Assembly (NCBI GenBank): GCA_018710805.1 | Contig: DVJG01000002.1 | Coordinates: forward strand, 1-6,950 | Origin: Candidatus Faecousia faecipullorum | GTDB taxonomy: Bacteria; Bacillota; Clostridia; Oscillospirales; Oscillospiraceae | DNA length: 6,950 bases | Direction: 5' to 3' | Translations under genes and position numbers: made by a program | In this document: in pieces, positions 1 to 5,952 of the stretch | How the letters are laid out: each line of letters opens with the position of its first letter | Numbering within the stretch: the stretch's first letter is position 1 | Notes under the pieces: model-generated | Seen by the model: only the letters and a program-made list of their open reading frames with translations | Database searches by the model: none | Told to the model about the DNA's origin: nothing

Positions 1-7
1 CTGGGAT

Positions 8-24
8 AAGGGAAACAATCCCTT
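8..24. repeat. Small inverted repeat downstream of the sigma-like gene
   Basis: AAGGGA (8-13) and TCCCTT (19-24) form a perfect 6-bp stem with a 5-base loop. It lies just past the stop of the sigma-like gene. There is no long T-run after it on either strand, so a terminator role is not well supported. Confidence 0.3.
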
Positions 25-38
25 TCACTTGGTAGCCC

Positions 39-68
39 GAAAACAGGTCATTCGTTAAGCCTGTTTTC
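39..68. repeat. 9-bp inverted repeat spanning the stop codon of the sigma-like gene
   Basis: GAAAACAGG (39-47) and CCTGTTTTC (60-68) are perfect complements around a 12-base loop that contains the minus-strand TGA stop (48-50). The fold would close at the very end of the coding sequence. No T-tract follows on the minus strand (the next bases are GGGCTACC), so it may act as a 3' end or processing structure rather than an intrinsic terminator. Confidence 0.4.
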
Positions 69-461
69 AAAGAAATTTATAAATTTTTTTCTGACTGCCT
101 CCACACTCTGATACACGGCCACTTTGGAGCAGCCGCACACCGTCCCGATCTCCGCAAGGGTCAGCCCGTCCAGGGCATAGAGCAGGAACCGGCGGCGCTG
201 GGCCTCGGTACAGGTGTCCAGGACGGCCATCAGCTCGCCCAGCGTTTCCATGCGGCACAGGTAATCCTCCGGCGTTTCGCCGTAGATACCCACGCCCTCG
301 GTGGCAACTATGTATTCGTCAAACTCCCGGCCATCCCAATGCCGCCGCTGCTCATGGGACAGGTTTTCGGCTTTGTGGTCGGCCCGGTCAAGAAATTCAT
401 AGACTTCCAGCGTGACCTCCACGGCCACAGCTTGTCCGTTATAATTGATGGTGACTTCCAT
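48..461 (-). CDS. Sigma-70 region 4-like regulatory protein of a conjugative element
   Basis: The protein has 137 residues. The C-terminal part (about 78-130) resembles sigma-70 region 4: a helix with EAQRRRFLLY (86-95), then a helix-turn-helix around TLAEIGTVCGCSKVAVYQSV (101-120) and a basic helix, EAVRKKF. In true sigma factors this part contacts the -35 element. No region 2 (-10 binding and core-binding) is visible, so it is about half the length of an ECF sigma factor. The N-terminal half contains a charged stretch, HEQRRHWDGREFDEY (36-50). Family knowledge: short region-4-only proteins of this type are common in Tn916/Tn1549-like elements (compare Tn916 orf7) and are taken to be regulators of transfer genes. 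The ATG at 461 is supported by GGAGG at 470-474, 8 bases upstream. Two G of that site lie in the stem of a 13-bp hairpin (473-504), suggesting translational control. It is separated from the ABC operon by about 460 bases and is probably element backbone, not cargo. Confidence 0.82.
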   Translation of the reverse strand: MEVTINYNGQAVAVEVTLEVYEFLDRADHKAENLSHEQRRHWDGREFDEYIVATEGVGIYGETPEDYLCRMETLGELMAVLDTCTEAQRRRFLLYALDGLTLAEIGTVCGCSKVAVYQSVEAVRKKFINFFENRLNE

Positions 462-472
462 CTGCCTTTCCT

Positions 473-504
473 CCGTTCAGATTTTTGCGGGAAAATCTGA
501 ACGG
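473..504 (-). promoter_or_regulatory. Perfect 13-bp hairpin abutting the ribosome site of the sigma-like gene
   Basis: CCGTTCAGATTTT (473-485) is the exact reverse complement of 492-504, with a 6-base loop (TGCGGG on the plus strand). On the minus-strand transcript the 3' arm ends in the first two G of the GGAGG that serves the ATG at 461. The stem would therefore partly sequester the Shine-Dalgarno. No T-run follows, so it is not an intrinsic terminator. A translational switch, RNase processing site or protein-binding dyad are the reasonable readings. Confidence 0.55.
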
Positions 505-534
505 GGCGGCGGGGAACGGCACCGGGGACGGGGT

Positions 535-553
535 TCGGGCCATGTTGGCCCGA
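535..553. repeat. GC-rich 7-bp inverted repeat
   Basis: TCGGGCC (535-541) and GGCCCGA (547-553) pair perfectly around ATGTT. A further GGGG (530-533) and CCCC (562-565) could close an outer stem across an asymmetric internal loop. It lies in the leader between the 37-codon ORF and the sigma-like gene. Function unknown. Confidence 0.4.
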
Positions 554-628
554 TGTTCCGGCCCCATAGGTATGAAAAAACGCCCGGACAGCATGAAGCT
601 ATTCGAGCGCAAAAAACACGGTATTCAG

Positions 629-742
629 TTACATTGTGACAATTTTCGCACTGGCTGCCAGACGGGGCCTGTTCGGTGGCCGGGATTTTTTTGACGATAG
701 TGCAAATATCGTCTGAATTTGTCGGCGGACAAGTTCTTTCAT
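629..742 (-). CDS. Small 37-residue basic peptide, possible leader peptide
   Basis: An ORF opens at the ATG at 742 and stops at TAA (629-631). The peptide begins MKELVRRQIQTIF and is rich in Lys/Arg (KKSRPPNRPRL in the middle), with no membrane segment. The best support is the ribosome site: AGGAGGG (750-756) lies 7 bases before the ATG, as good as any in the window. The Shine-Dalgarno sits in the 9-base loop of a 6-bp hairpin (744-764). It lies upstream of the sigma-like gene on the same strand, with about 167 bases between, so it could be a regulatory leader peptide or an independent small protein. I do not recognise a family. An internal inverted repeat (693-713) overlaps the coding region. 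Beyond the TAA the same frame stays open for nine more codons before TAG, so it might also be the truncated start of a longer ancestral gene. Confidence 0.45.
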   Translation of the reverse strand: MKELVRRQIQTIFALSSKKSRPPNRPRLAASAKIVTM

Positions 743-743
743 A

Positions 744-764
744 GCGGCTCCCTCCTAAAGCCGC
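744..764 (-). promoter_or_regulatory. Hairpin presenting the Shine-Dalgarno of the 37-codon ORF
   Basis: Plus-strand GCGGCT (744-749) and AGCCGC (759-764) pair perfectly. The 9-base loop (750-758) is the complement of the ribosome site AGGAGGG. In the minus-strand RNA the site is thus held in an accessible loop 7 bases before the ATG. The distal arm is part of an 11-base direct repeat (757-767 = 830-840), so it can also pair with the upstream terminator arm at 810-820. Confidence 0.4.
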
Positions 765-800
765 CGTGTCAGCGTATGGGCGTCACTCCTTTGTTGAGGG

Positions 801-849
801 CAAAAGGGAACGGCGGCCTTGATTTTCTCAAAGCCGCCGTTCCCTTTTG
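801..849. terminator. Strong bidirectional terminator-like hairpin downstream of the permease
   Basis: Bases 801-817 and 833-849 are perfect reverse complements (17 bp, C-AAAAGGGAACGGCGGC). After one mismatch, TTGA (819-822) and TCAA (828-831) add four more pairs over a 5-base loop. The stem ends in A4 on one side and T4 on the other, so either strand's RNA has a GC-rich stem followed by U4, the layout of bidirectional intrinsic terminators. It is 75 bases past the permease stop and is the likely end of the ABC operon transcript. It could also be part of an attenuator for the downstream leader ORF. Confidence 0.6.
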
Positions 850-870
850 GGCGTGATGATTGTCTGCTGC

Positions 871-898
871 ACGACGGCTTTTTTTCTTTTGCCGTCGT
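871..898. repeat. 8-bp hairpin just downstream of the permease
   Basis: ACGACGGC (871-878) and GCCGTCGT (891-898) are perfect complements. The 12-base loop is all T except one C on the plus strand (A-rich on the minus strand). It lies 26 bases past the permease stop. There is no T-run after the stem on the minus strand, so it is probably an mRNA 3'-end stabiliser or an accessory to the larger hairpin at 801-849. Confidence 0.4.
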
Positions 899-923
899 CC
901 GGCAGTGAATACAGAGCTATTTT

Positions 924-3581
924 TTATTCCATTCTCAGCCGCTCAACTACGGTGTGTTTTGCCATCGCGTGGCCGGTGAGGACCGGGATACACACCCCAA
1001 GCAGGGCAAAGAGCGGAATGATAAACAGGAAGGGCGTGAGGTTCAGATGGTAGGTAAAGAACCAGAATAATCCTTCCACCGCCTGGAAGGTGTCCGGCCC
1101 CAACGTCAGCGTCAAAATCAGAGCCAGCCCGGCCGCCCCCAGAGCGTACAGCAATCCCTCCCAGATCAGCATAGCGCGCAGTTGCCGTCCGGTCATGCCC
1201 ACGGCCTGGAGCACCGCCAGTTCCCTCTGACGTGCAATGATGCCAGTCAGGATGGCATTGAAGAAGTTCAGCACACCGACCAACCCAACGATGAAACTGA
1301 GCGCACCGCCCAACAGCAGGAACATGGAGCGCATACTCTCAAATTCCCCGGCATAGGTTGCCTTGCTCTCGTAGTCGAGTTCCGGGTTGACGTTCTCCGT
1401 GTAGTCCGCGAGGAAGGACTCCATAGCCGCGTTTGCTTCATCGGTCGTGTCGAAAGCATAGTACATGACACTGTCCGTGCCGGAGTCCTGGATGAAGGTC
1501 TGGTCGTTCAGGATGAACTCATCGCTGCCATAGTAGCGGTAGCTGAGGGCGGAAGGCACCGTCACCAGGGCGGCCACGGTGTACTCCACGTCCCGGTATT
1601 GTACCGGCCGCTCCACCCAGTTGGCCCCGTCCGGCACGTCCTCCACGCTGGCGTAGGCGATGCCGGTGTCCGGGTCCACATATTCCGTCTCCTCCACATA
1701 GCGGACGGTCACCGTGTCCCCCAGCCGGGCCCAGTGGGAGTCCAGGTCCGCGTTTCCATAGTCATCTTCGGCGTACACGGCGGCGATGGCCCGGCTGCCC
1801 GGCTCGTAGAGGGCGGACAGGTCCCCCTCCAGCACCGTCAGGTGGTCCAGGGCGAAATTGCTCATGCCGGAGAGCTGGATCCGGTCGGCCAGCAGCCCAT
1901 CCTCGTTCCGGTCGGTCAGGCGGATCAGGTTGTCCAGCTGTTCCGGGGTGTAAAAGCGCTCTTTATTCTGCCGGAACCAGTCCTCGGTGACGTACTCCAG
2001 GGCCCCGAAGGTCTGGCCGTACACCACGCCGCTATCCGTGATGCCGCCCTGGGCGTTGATGGCGTCGATGGCAGATTGTGGTAAAGCCTGCTCATCGCTG
2101 AATACGGTGCTGGTCTGGAATTTCCCAGCGTTGGCCACAATGAAATCGCTGGCGGTAAAATTGGAGACATACTTGTCCATATCAAAGCCTCCGGCAAAGT
2201 TCACCGTTACAGTGAGCAGTACCACCGCCAGAGACAGAGAGAGCACCGTCACCACAGTTTTCCCTTTGCTGCGGCCCAGGTTGGCCCAGGCCATTGTGAA
2301 GGGACTGACCTTTCGGGCCTTTCGGCCCTTGGCGCGGGTCTTTTCGCTGCCGCCTTCGGTGTAGCGCACTGCCTCCACCGGGGAAACCCTGGCCGCCATT
2401 CGTCCCGGCTTCCGGCAGGAGATGAGCACAGTGAGCAGGGCGAAGGCCGCGGCGATGACGAAGATCCAGGGACTCACGGAGGTCATGGGCACGATGCCGT
2501 CCAGCTGGGCCACAATCACCGGCGTCAGCTGCCCGCCGATGAACCAGCCGATGATAAGACCGATGGGGATGCCGGCAGCGGACAGGGCCAGGGCCTGAAG
2601 GCGGATGATCCGCCGCAGCTGCCGAGGAGTGGTGCCGATGGTTTTCAGCAGGCCGTAAAACCGGATGTCCCCGGCCACGGAGATCTGAAACACGTTGTAG
2701 ATGATGAGATACCCTGTGAAGATAATCAGCAGCACCACGGCGACGATGGCGATAACCGTCATGGGATCTACAAGGTCAGACATCCGTGCCCCGGTATAGC
2801 CCCAGTTGACACCAGTATCGATGTAATTGTCTCCAGCGTTCTCGCTCTGGTAGCCGTGGTTTTCCAAAATTTGGTTCAAATCCTGCTCGATATGTCGGGA
2901 GCCGCTTTTCAGCATCACGTCCAAATTCCACCAGCCTGTCATGCCGTCGTCCGGATTATCAGGATCTACGCCCACTTCCGCCAGGACTTCGTTCACCCGG
3001 CTTTCGGGAATCAGGACATGGTTCGCCACAATAGCCTCATCGTATTCCCACCAGCCGCAGAGGGTGAAGGTTTGAGTGGTTTCATGTCCATCCACGTCAA
3101 AAGTGAGGGTAAACTCGGCCCCAATCTCCGGCTTGATACCCAGCAGTTCCAGTACATGAGTGTCAGTAGCAGCCTGGTCGGTGCCCTCCTGTGGTAAAGA
3201 GCCCTCCACCGGGTCGCAGAACATCCAGTGGGCCTCGTTGGCATCGGCGAAGCTCACCTCCACATGAGATTTATTGAAAGGCGCCTCCGTAGGCATACCC
3301 AGGTATCGCCGCTCACCCCACTGGCTAATGAGAGGATCGTCCTTCAGCTCATTAAACTGCGCCTGGGTCATATACTTAAAGCCGCCGTGGGAGAAGCCCC
3401 CCACCTGGCGGAAGTTGGACTGCTGGAAGCCCTCGTTGATGGAGAGGGCGATGGTGAACAGAGAGGTAAACAGCATCGTTGTCAGGGCGATGGCCACGAT
3501 GGCAATCAGATTGCGGGTTCGGCTTGCCAGCAGGCTTTTCCACGCCAAATGGCGTACGCATTTTCGATTGGAAACTTTCAT
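924..3581 (-). CDS. ABC transporter permease, duplicated FtsX/MacB type
   Basis: This 885-residue membrane protein is the translocator partner of the adjacent ATPase. It has two FtsX-like halves, each with one segment, a large extracytoplasmic domain, then three segments. By eye the segments are near 24-46, 275-298, 330-350, 370-388, 440-462, 752-780, 806-828 and 850-870. The extracytoplasmic domains are about 47-273 and 463-751. Typical FtsX signatures follow the second segment of each half: GLLKTIGTTPRQLRRI (310-325) and LAVLQAVGMTGRQLRAM (788-804). These form the coupling helix that contacts the ATPase. Residues 400-445 are a basic cytoplasmic linker. The ATG at 3581 lies 12 bases after the ATPase stop, behind a GGGGGGAG ribosome site, so the two are co-transcribed. 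An eight-segment plan with two outer domains differs from BceB (ten segments, one outer domain) and from single MacB. Linked regulators suggest export of, or defence against, peptides or other membrane-active molecules. The substrate cannot be read from sequence. An EF-hand-like stretch, DRNEDGLLAD, is at 557-566. Confidence 0.92.
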   Translation of the reverse strand: MKVSNRKCVRHLAWKSLLASRTRNLIAIVAIALTTMLFTSLFTIALSINEGFQQSNFRQVGGFSHGGFKYMTQAQFNELKDDPLISQWGERRYLGMPTEAPFNKSHVEVSFADANEAHWMFCDPVEGSLPQEGTDQAATDTHVLELLGIKPEIGAEFTLTFDVDGHETTQTFTLCGWWEYDEAIVANHVLIPESRVNEVLAEVGVDPDNPDDGMTGWWNLDVMLKSGSRHIEQDLNQILENHGYQSENAGDNYIDTGVNWGYTGARMSDLVDPMTVIAIVAVVLLIIFTGYLIIYNVFQISVAGDIRFYGLLKTIGTTPRQLRRIIRLQALALSAAGIPIGLIIGWFIGGQLTPVIVAQLDGIVPMTSVSPWIFVIAAAFALLTVLISCRKPGRMAARVSPVEAVRYTEGGSEKTRAKGRKARKVSPFTMAWANLGRSKGKTVVTVLSLSLAVVLLTVTVNFAGGFDMDKYVSNFTASDFIVANAGKFQTSTVFSDEQALPQSAIDAINAQGGITDSGVVYGQTFGALEYVTEDWFRQNKERFYTPEQLDNLIRLTDRNEDGLLADRIQLSGMSNFALDHLTVLEGDLSALYEPGSRAIAAVYAEDDYGNADLDSHWARLGDTVTVRYVEETEYVDPDTGIAYASVEDVPDGANWVERPVQYRDVEYTVAALVTVPSALSYRYYGSDEFILNDQTFIQDSGTDSVMYYAFDTTDEANAAMESFLADYTENVNPELDYESKATYAGEFESMRSMFLLLGGALSFIVGLVGVLNFFNAILTGIIARQRELAVLQAVGMTGRQLRAMLIWEGLLYALGAAGLALILTLTLGPDTFQAVEGLFWFFTYHLNLTPFLFIIPLFALLGVCIPVLTGHAMAKHTVVERLRME

Positions 3582-3593
3582 GCCTCTCCCCCC

Positions 3594-4262
3594 TTACTGT
3601 GCCACAATCCGCCCATCTTCAATGCGGACAATTCGGTCAGAGAGCTGGGCAATTTCTTCGTTGTGTGTAATCATGACCATCGTTTGGGAAAATTTCCGTC
3701 CCGTTACCTTCATCAGGCTCAGTACATCCTGGCTGGTGCGGCTGTCCAGGTTTCCGGTTGGTTCATCGGCCAGGAGGATGGCGGGTTTGGTTGCCAAGGC
3801 GCGGGCGATGGCCACCCGTTGCTGCTGGCCGCCGGAAAGCTGTCCTGGCAGGCTGTTCAACTTCTTTTCCAGCCCCAGGGCAGTGACGACCTCTCCCACA
3901 TACCGCTCATCTACCTTGCCCCCATCCAACTGGATGGGCAGAACGATGTTTTCCCGTACCGTCAGCACCGGCACCAGGTTAAAACTTTGGAATACAAACC
4001 CAATTTTCCGGCGGCGAAAAATGGTGAGTGCCTCATCCTTAAGAGAAAAGATGTTTTTGCCGTCTACCACGACTGAGCCGCTGGTGGGCCGATCCAGGCC
4101 ACCCAACATGTGGAGCAGGGTTGACTTGCCGGAGCCGCTGGTGCCTACGATGGCCACGAACTCCCCGTCCTCCACGCTGAGATCGACGCCATCCAGCGCT
4201 TTTACCTGCGTATCTCCTTTACCGTAATATTTCTTTAAGTTTTTGGTTGCTAAAATCGTCAT
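3594..4262 (-). CDS. ABC transporter ATP-binding protein (MacB/LolD/BceA type)
   Basis: This cytoplasmic ATPase has 222 residues, a normal length for the family, and powers the FtsX-type permease encoded directly downstream. All catalytic motifs are present: Walker A GTSGSGKST (40-48), Q-loop Gln92 in FVFQSFNLVP, signature LSGGQ (142-146), Walker B ILLADEP (162-168, with catalytic Glu167), D-loop NLDS (171-174) and switch His200 in ITHN. The SFNLVPVLTVRENI segment is typical of the MacB/LolD/BceA group. The ATG at 4262 was chosen because GGAGG (4271-4275) lies 8 bases upstream and the protein then starts MTILATKNLKKYYG as in relatives. The frame is open 39 codons further, to an ATG at 4379 overlapping the kinase stop as ATGA, but that stretch contains a terminator hairpin and has no ribosome site. 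Expression is likely set by the promoter/terminator region at 4278-4364. Confidence 0.95.
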   Translation of the reverse strand: MTILATKNLKKYYGKGDTQVKALDGVDLSVEDGEFVAIVGTSGSGKSTLLHMLGGLDRPTSGSVVVDGKNIFSLKDEALTIFRRRKIGFVFQSFNLVPVLTVRENIVLPIQLDGGKVDERYVGEVVTALGLEKKLNSLPGQLSGGQQQRVAIARALATKPAILLADEPTGNLDSRTSQDVLSLMKVTGRKFSQTMVMITHNEEIAQLSDRIVRIEDGRIVAQ

Positions 4263-4277
4263 CTTGTATACCTCCAC

Positions 4278-4314
4278 AAAAAAGTCTGCATTGCCTTTTG
4301 ACAATACAGACTTT
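4278..4314 (-). terminator. Intrinsic terminator or attenuator between the kinase and the ATPase genes
   Basis: AAAGTCTG (4281-4288) pairs with CAGACTTT (4307-4314). After one C/A mismatch, ATTG (4290-4293) pairs with CAAT (4302-4305) over an 8-base loop. On the minus-strand transcript the stem runs directly into six U (plus-strand A run, 4278-4283), followed at once by the GGAGG of the ATPase. This is the form of a Rho-independent terminator. It would lower read-through from the regulator genes into the transporter genes, or act as an attenuator. Confidence 0.6.
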
Positions 4315-4316
4315 AC

Positions 4317-4345
4317 CACATAATTCTTTCCTGAGTCTTTCTCAA
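4317..4345 (-). promoter_or_regulatory. Candidate activator-dependent promoter for the ATPase-permease genes
   Basis: On the minus strand TTGAGA (4340-4345; 5 of 6 to the -35 consensus) and TATGTG (4317-4322; 3 of 6 to the -10) are 17 bases apart. A good -35 spacing with a poor -10 fits a promoter needing an activator such as the response regulator encoded two genes upstream. The start point would fall near 4310, inside the terminator hairpin, so transcripts from here would lack the full stem and escape it. This is inference from consensus only. Confidence 0.35.
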
Positions 4346-4364
4346 ATCTAACAGAGTTGAAAGA
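4336..4364. promoter_or_regulatory. Imperfect dyad, possible response-regulator operator
   Basis: TCTTTC-T-CAA (4336-4345, one extra T) and TTGAAAGA (4357-4364) are inverted around 11 bases. The dyad overlaps and lies just upstream of the candidate -35 (4340-4345), where an OmpR-family activator would bind. It is in the AT-rich end of the kinase-ATPase gap. OmpR-type sites are more often direct repeats, so the assignment is tentative. Confidence 0.3.
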
Positions 4365-4375
4365 TTTCCTGTTCT

Positions 4376-5290
4376 TCATATCCGATTCAATTTACGGGGC
4401 AAATACAGTGAAAAAGTGCTCCCGTTTCCGGGTTTGGAGGATACTTTGATGTAACCGCCCTGAAGGGACAGGATTTCCCGCGCCAGATAAAGCCCAAGGC
4501 CAAGCCCCTCTGCCGAGTGCGTTAACGTACCACGATAGAAGCGGTTAAAAATCCCACCCTGTTCTTCTTCTGGAATACCGGGTCCTGTGTCCGTCACGTC
4601 TACCCGGCAAAAAGTCTCAAGCATCTGGGCAGATACAGTAACCCTTCCGCCAGCGGGTGTGTATTTTACCGCGTTGTTTACAACATTACCAAGGGCTTCG
4701 CTTGTCCAGCGCGGGTCAAAGGAGGCGTCGCCTACAAACGGAAGGCTCTGCAAGGTGATTTTCTTTTTTTCTGCCGCAGGTCTTTCCTGCTCGACAGTCG
4801 CCTCTAATAAAGGAGCCACAGGCCCCAGCGTGGGAGTTGGAACCACAATACCTGTTTCCAATCTCGAAGCCTTAACCAGAGCCTGAATCAGAAATGACAG
4901 TTTCTCTCCCTGTGTTAGCAACGCCTGGGCTTGTTCCCGCTGACGAGGTGACAGTTCGCTTTCCATCAAAAGCGAAGCGTATACAAGTAAATTTGCGATG
5001 GGTGTGCGCGTCTGATGGGAAATATCGGAGATCAGTGTTTTCACCGCTTCCTGTTCGGTTTTCATCATTTTTTGCGTATGAGCAGAGCCGCGCAGGAACC
5101 GAGCAAATTTTGTCTCCAGCGCAGACAGTTCTGTTTCATCAAAATGTTCCTCGGTAAAACCACTGGAAATGGACTGTTCCAACATATTATCCAGCCGCTG
5201 AACGGTTCTGCGCCGGGCCATCCACTGCCAGAACCCGAATATAAGCCCAATGATCGAGAAGGCCAGCAGTACCCAGGTCAAAGCTGTCAT
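4376..5290 (-). CDS. Sensor histidine kinase with minimal N-terminus
   Basis: The 304-residue membrane kinase autophosphorylates on His and passes phosphate to the response regulator encoded just upstream. Numbered from the ATG at 5290: one membrane segment (about 5-24), a basic stop-transfer (ARRR), a short linker of about 60 residues, and a HisKA H-box ISHQTRTP with His92. The HATPase domain follows with N-box Asn206 in NNAVKYTP, G1 DTGPGIP (234-240), F-box FNRFY (248-252) and G2 GLGLGL (262-267). There is no extracytoplasmic sensor domain and only one evident membrane helix, so the signal must come through the membrane or a partner protein, plausibly the ABC permease. I chose the ATG at 5290 rather than 5305: it overlaps the regulator's stop as ATGA and has GGAGG 7 bases upstream. 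The stop overlaps an ATG (ATGA at 4376-4379) that opens a leader frame into the ATPase. Confidence 0.93.
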   Translation of the reverse strand: MTALTWVLLAFSIIGLIFGFWQWMARRRTVQRLDNMLEQSISSGFTEEHFDETELSALETKFARFLRGSAHTQKMMKTEQEAVKTLISDISHQTRTPIANLLVYASLLMESELSPRQREQAQALLTQGEKLSFLIQALVKASRLETGIVVPTPTLGPVAPLLEATVEQERPAAEKKKITLQSLPFVGDASFDPRWTSEALGNVVNNAVKYTPAGGRVTVSAQMLETFCRVDVTDTGPGIPEEEQGGIFNRFYRGTLTHSAEGLGLGLYLAREILSLQGGYIKVSSKPGNGSTFSLYLPRKLNRI

Positions 5291-5952
5291 TTGCTTACCT
5301 CCCAAGTGTAGCCAACTCCATACACGGTTCTGATCGGGGCATTCCCGAGCTTCCCGCGCAGGCGCCGCACCGCCACGGATAAGGCATTTTCATCCACAAA
5401 CTCGCCGCCGTCCCACACCTTTTCAAGCAGCAATTCTCTTGGTAACGTGCGGCCCCGGTTCTCCACCAGCAGACGCAACAGGCGCTGTTCTGTCTTGGAA
5501 AGGTCGATGATTGTCCCTTCTCTGGAAAACTCCATCCGTGTGAAGTCAAGGATGAAACCGTTCAATTCGATCCGATCCTGCTTCACCGGGACAGAGCGCC
5601 GCAGTTGGGCATTTACTCTGGCCCGGAGCACTGCCAGGGAGAAAGGCTTGGTAATATAATCATCTGCCCCAGCTTCCAGACCGGTAACTTCATCCAGTTC
5701 CAAATCATTAGCCGTAAGCAAAATAGCAGGTGTGGAGGTGCCATTCTGCCGCAGTGTTCGCAACAGTTCCAACCCACTGCCGTCTGGCAGGTTAATATCC
5801 AAAATCAATAAATCAAAAACCATGCCCTGCAAAATATTGATTGCCTGGAGACATGTGCTGCAATGTGTGACGGTGCAACTCGGCGTTTCAAGCGCCATAC
5901 AAATACCACGCCCCAGCGCTTCATCGTCTTCTAAAAGTAAAATTCGACTCAC
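5287..5952 (-). CDS. OmpR/PhoB-family response regulator
   Basis: This 221-residue cytoplasmic transcription factor is activated by the kinase that follows it. The receiver domain (1-118) has the acidic pair Asp9/Asp10 in LLLEDDEA, phospho-acceptor Asp52 in LILDINLPDGSG, Thr80 and Lys102 in ITKPF. The C-terminal winged helix (about 126-219) has the recognition helix near ENALSVAVRRLRGKLG (188-203) and the wing YGVGYTWE at the end. The start codon is GTG at 5952, overlapping the TGA of the upstream helix-turn-helix gene (GTGA), with a GGGAG ribosome site upstream. Its end overlaps the kinase start (ATGA). The three genes are therefore translationally coupled. The most likely target is the promoter in front of the ATPase gene (about 4317-4364), inferred from context. 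Confidence 0.95.
   Translation of the reverse strand: MSRILLLEDDEALGRGICMALETPSCTVTHCSTCLQAINILQGMVFDLLILDINLPDGSGLELLRTLRQNGTSTPAILLTANDLELDEVTGLEAGADDYITKPFSLAVLRARVNAQLRRSVPVKQDRIELNGFILDFTRMEFSREGTIIDLSKTEQRLLRLLVENRGRTLPRELLLEKVWDGGEFVDENALSVAVRRLRGKLGNAPIRTVYGVGYTWEVSK

Larger units (their letters stand above)
462..923 (-). other. Structured intergenic region between the permease and the sigma-like gene
   Basis: This 462-base stretch has no large gene. Reading on the minus strand it holds, in order: an 8-bp hairpin with an A-rich loop (871-898), a 17-bp hairpin (801-849), a 6-bp hairpin presenting a Shine-Dalgarno (744-764), a 37-codon ORF (629-742) with an internal 7-bp inverted repeat (693-699 with 707-713, GACGATA/TATCGTC), a 7-bp GC-rich hairpin (535-553) and a 13-bp hairpin (473-504). 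I see no convincing sigma-A promoter for the sigma-like gene here. Structure density is far above what an ordinary spacer shows, so it probably serves as a regulatory leader. Confidence 0.5.

Noticed and set aside
1..34. Possible start of a next gene on the minus strand (GTG followed by an open frame)
   Set aside because: No Shine-Dalgarno before it and too short to judge at the window edge.
439..594. Minus-strand 51-codon frame starting MLSGRFF, Pro-rich, overlapping the start of the sigma-like gene
   Set aside because: No ribosome site precedes its ATG and it merely translates the hairpin-rich leader.
1182..2084. Plus-strand ORF of 300 codons
   Set aside because: It is antisense to the permease gene, has no ribosome site, and its composition (rich in Val, His, Gln, Arg) is typical of a GC-rich shadow frame.
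3228..4227. Two overlapping long plus-strand ORFs (282 and 317 codons)
   Set aside because: Both are antisense to the permease start and the ATPase, which carries every ABC motif. They have no recognisable domains.
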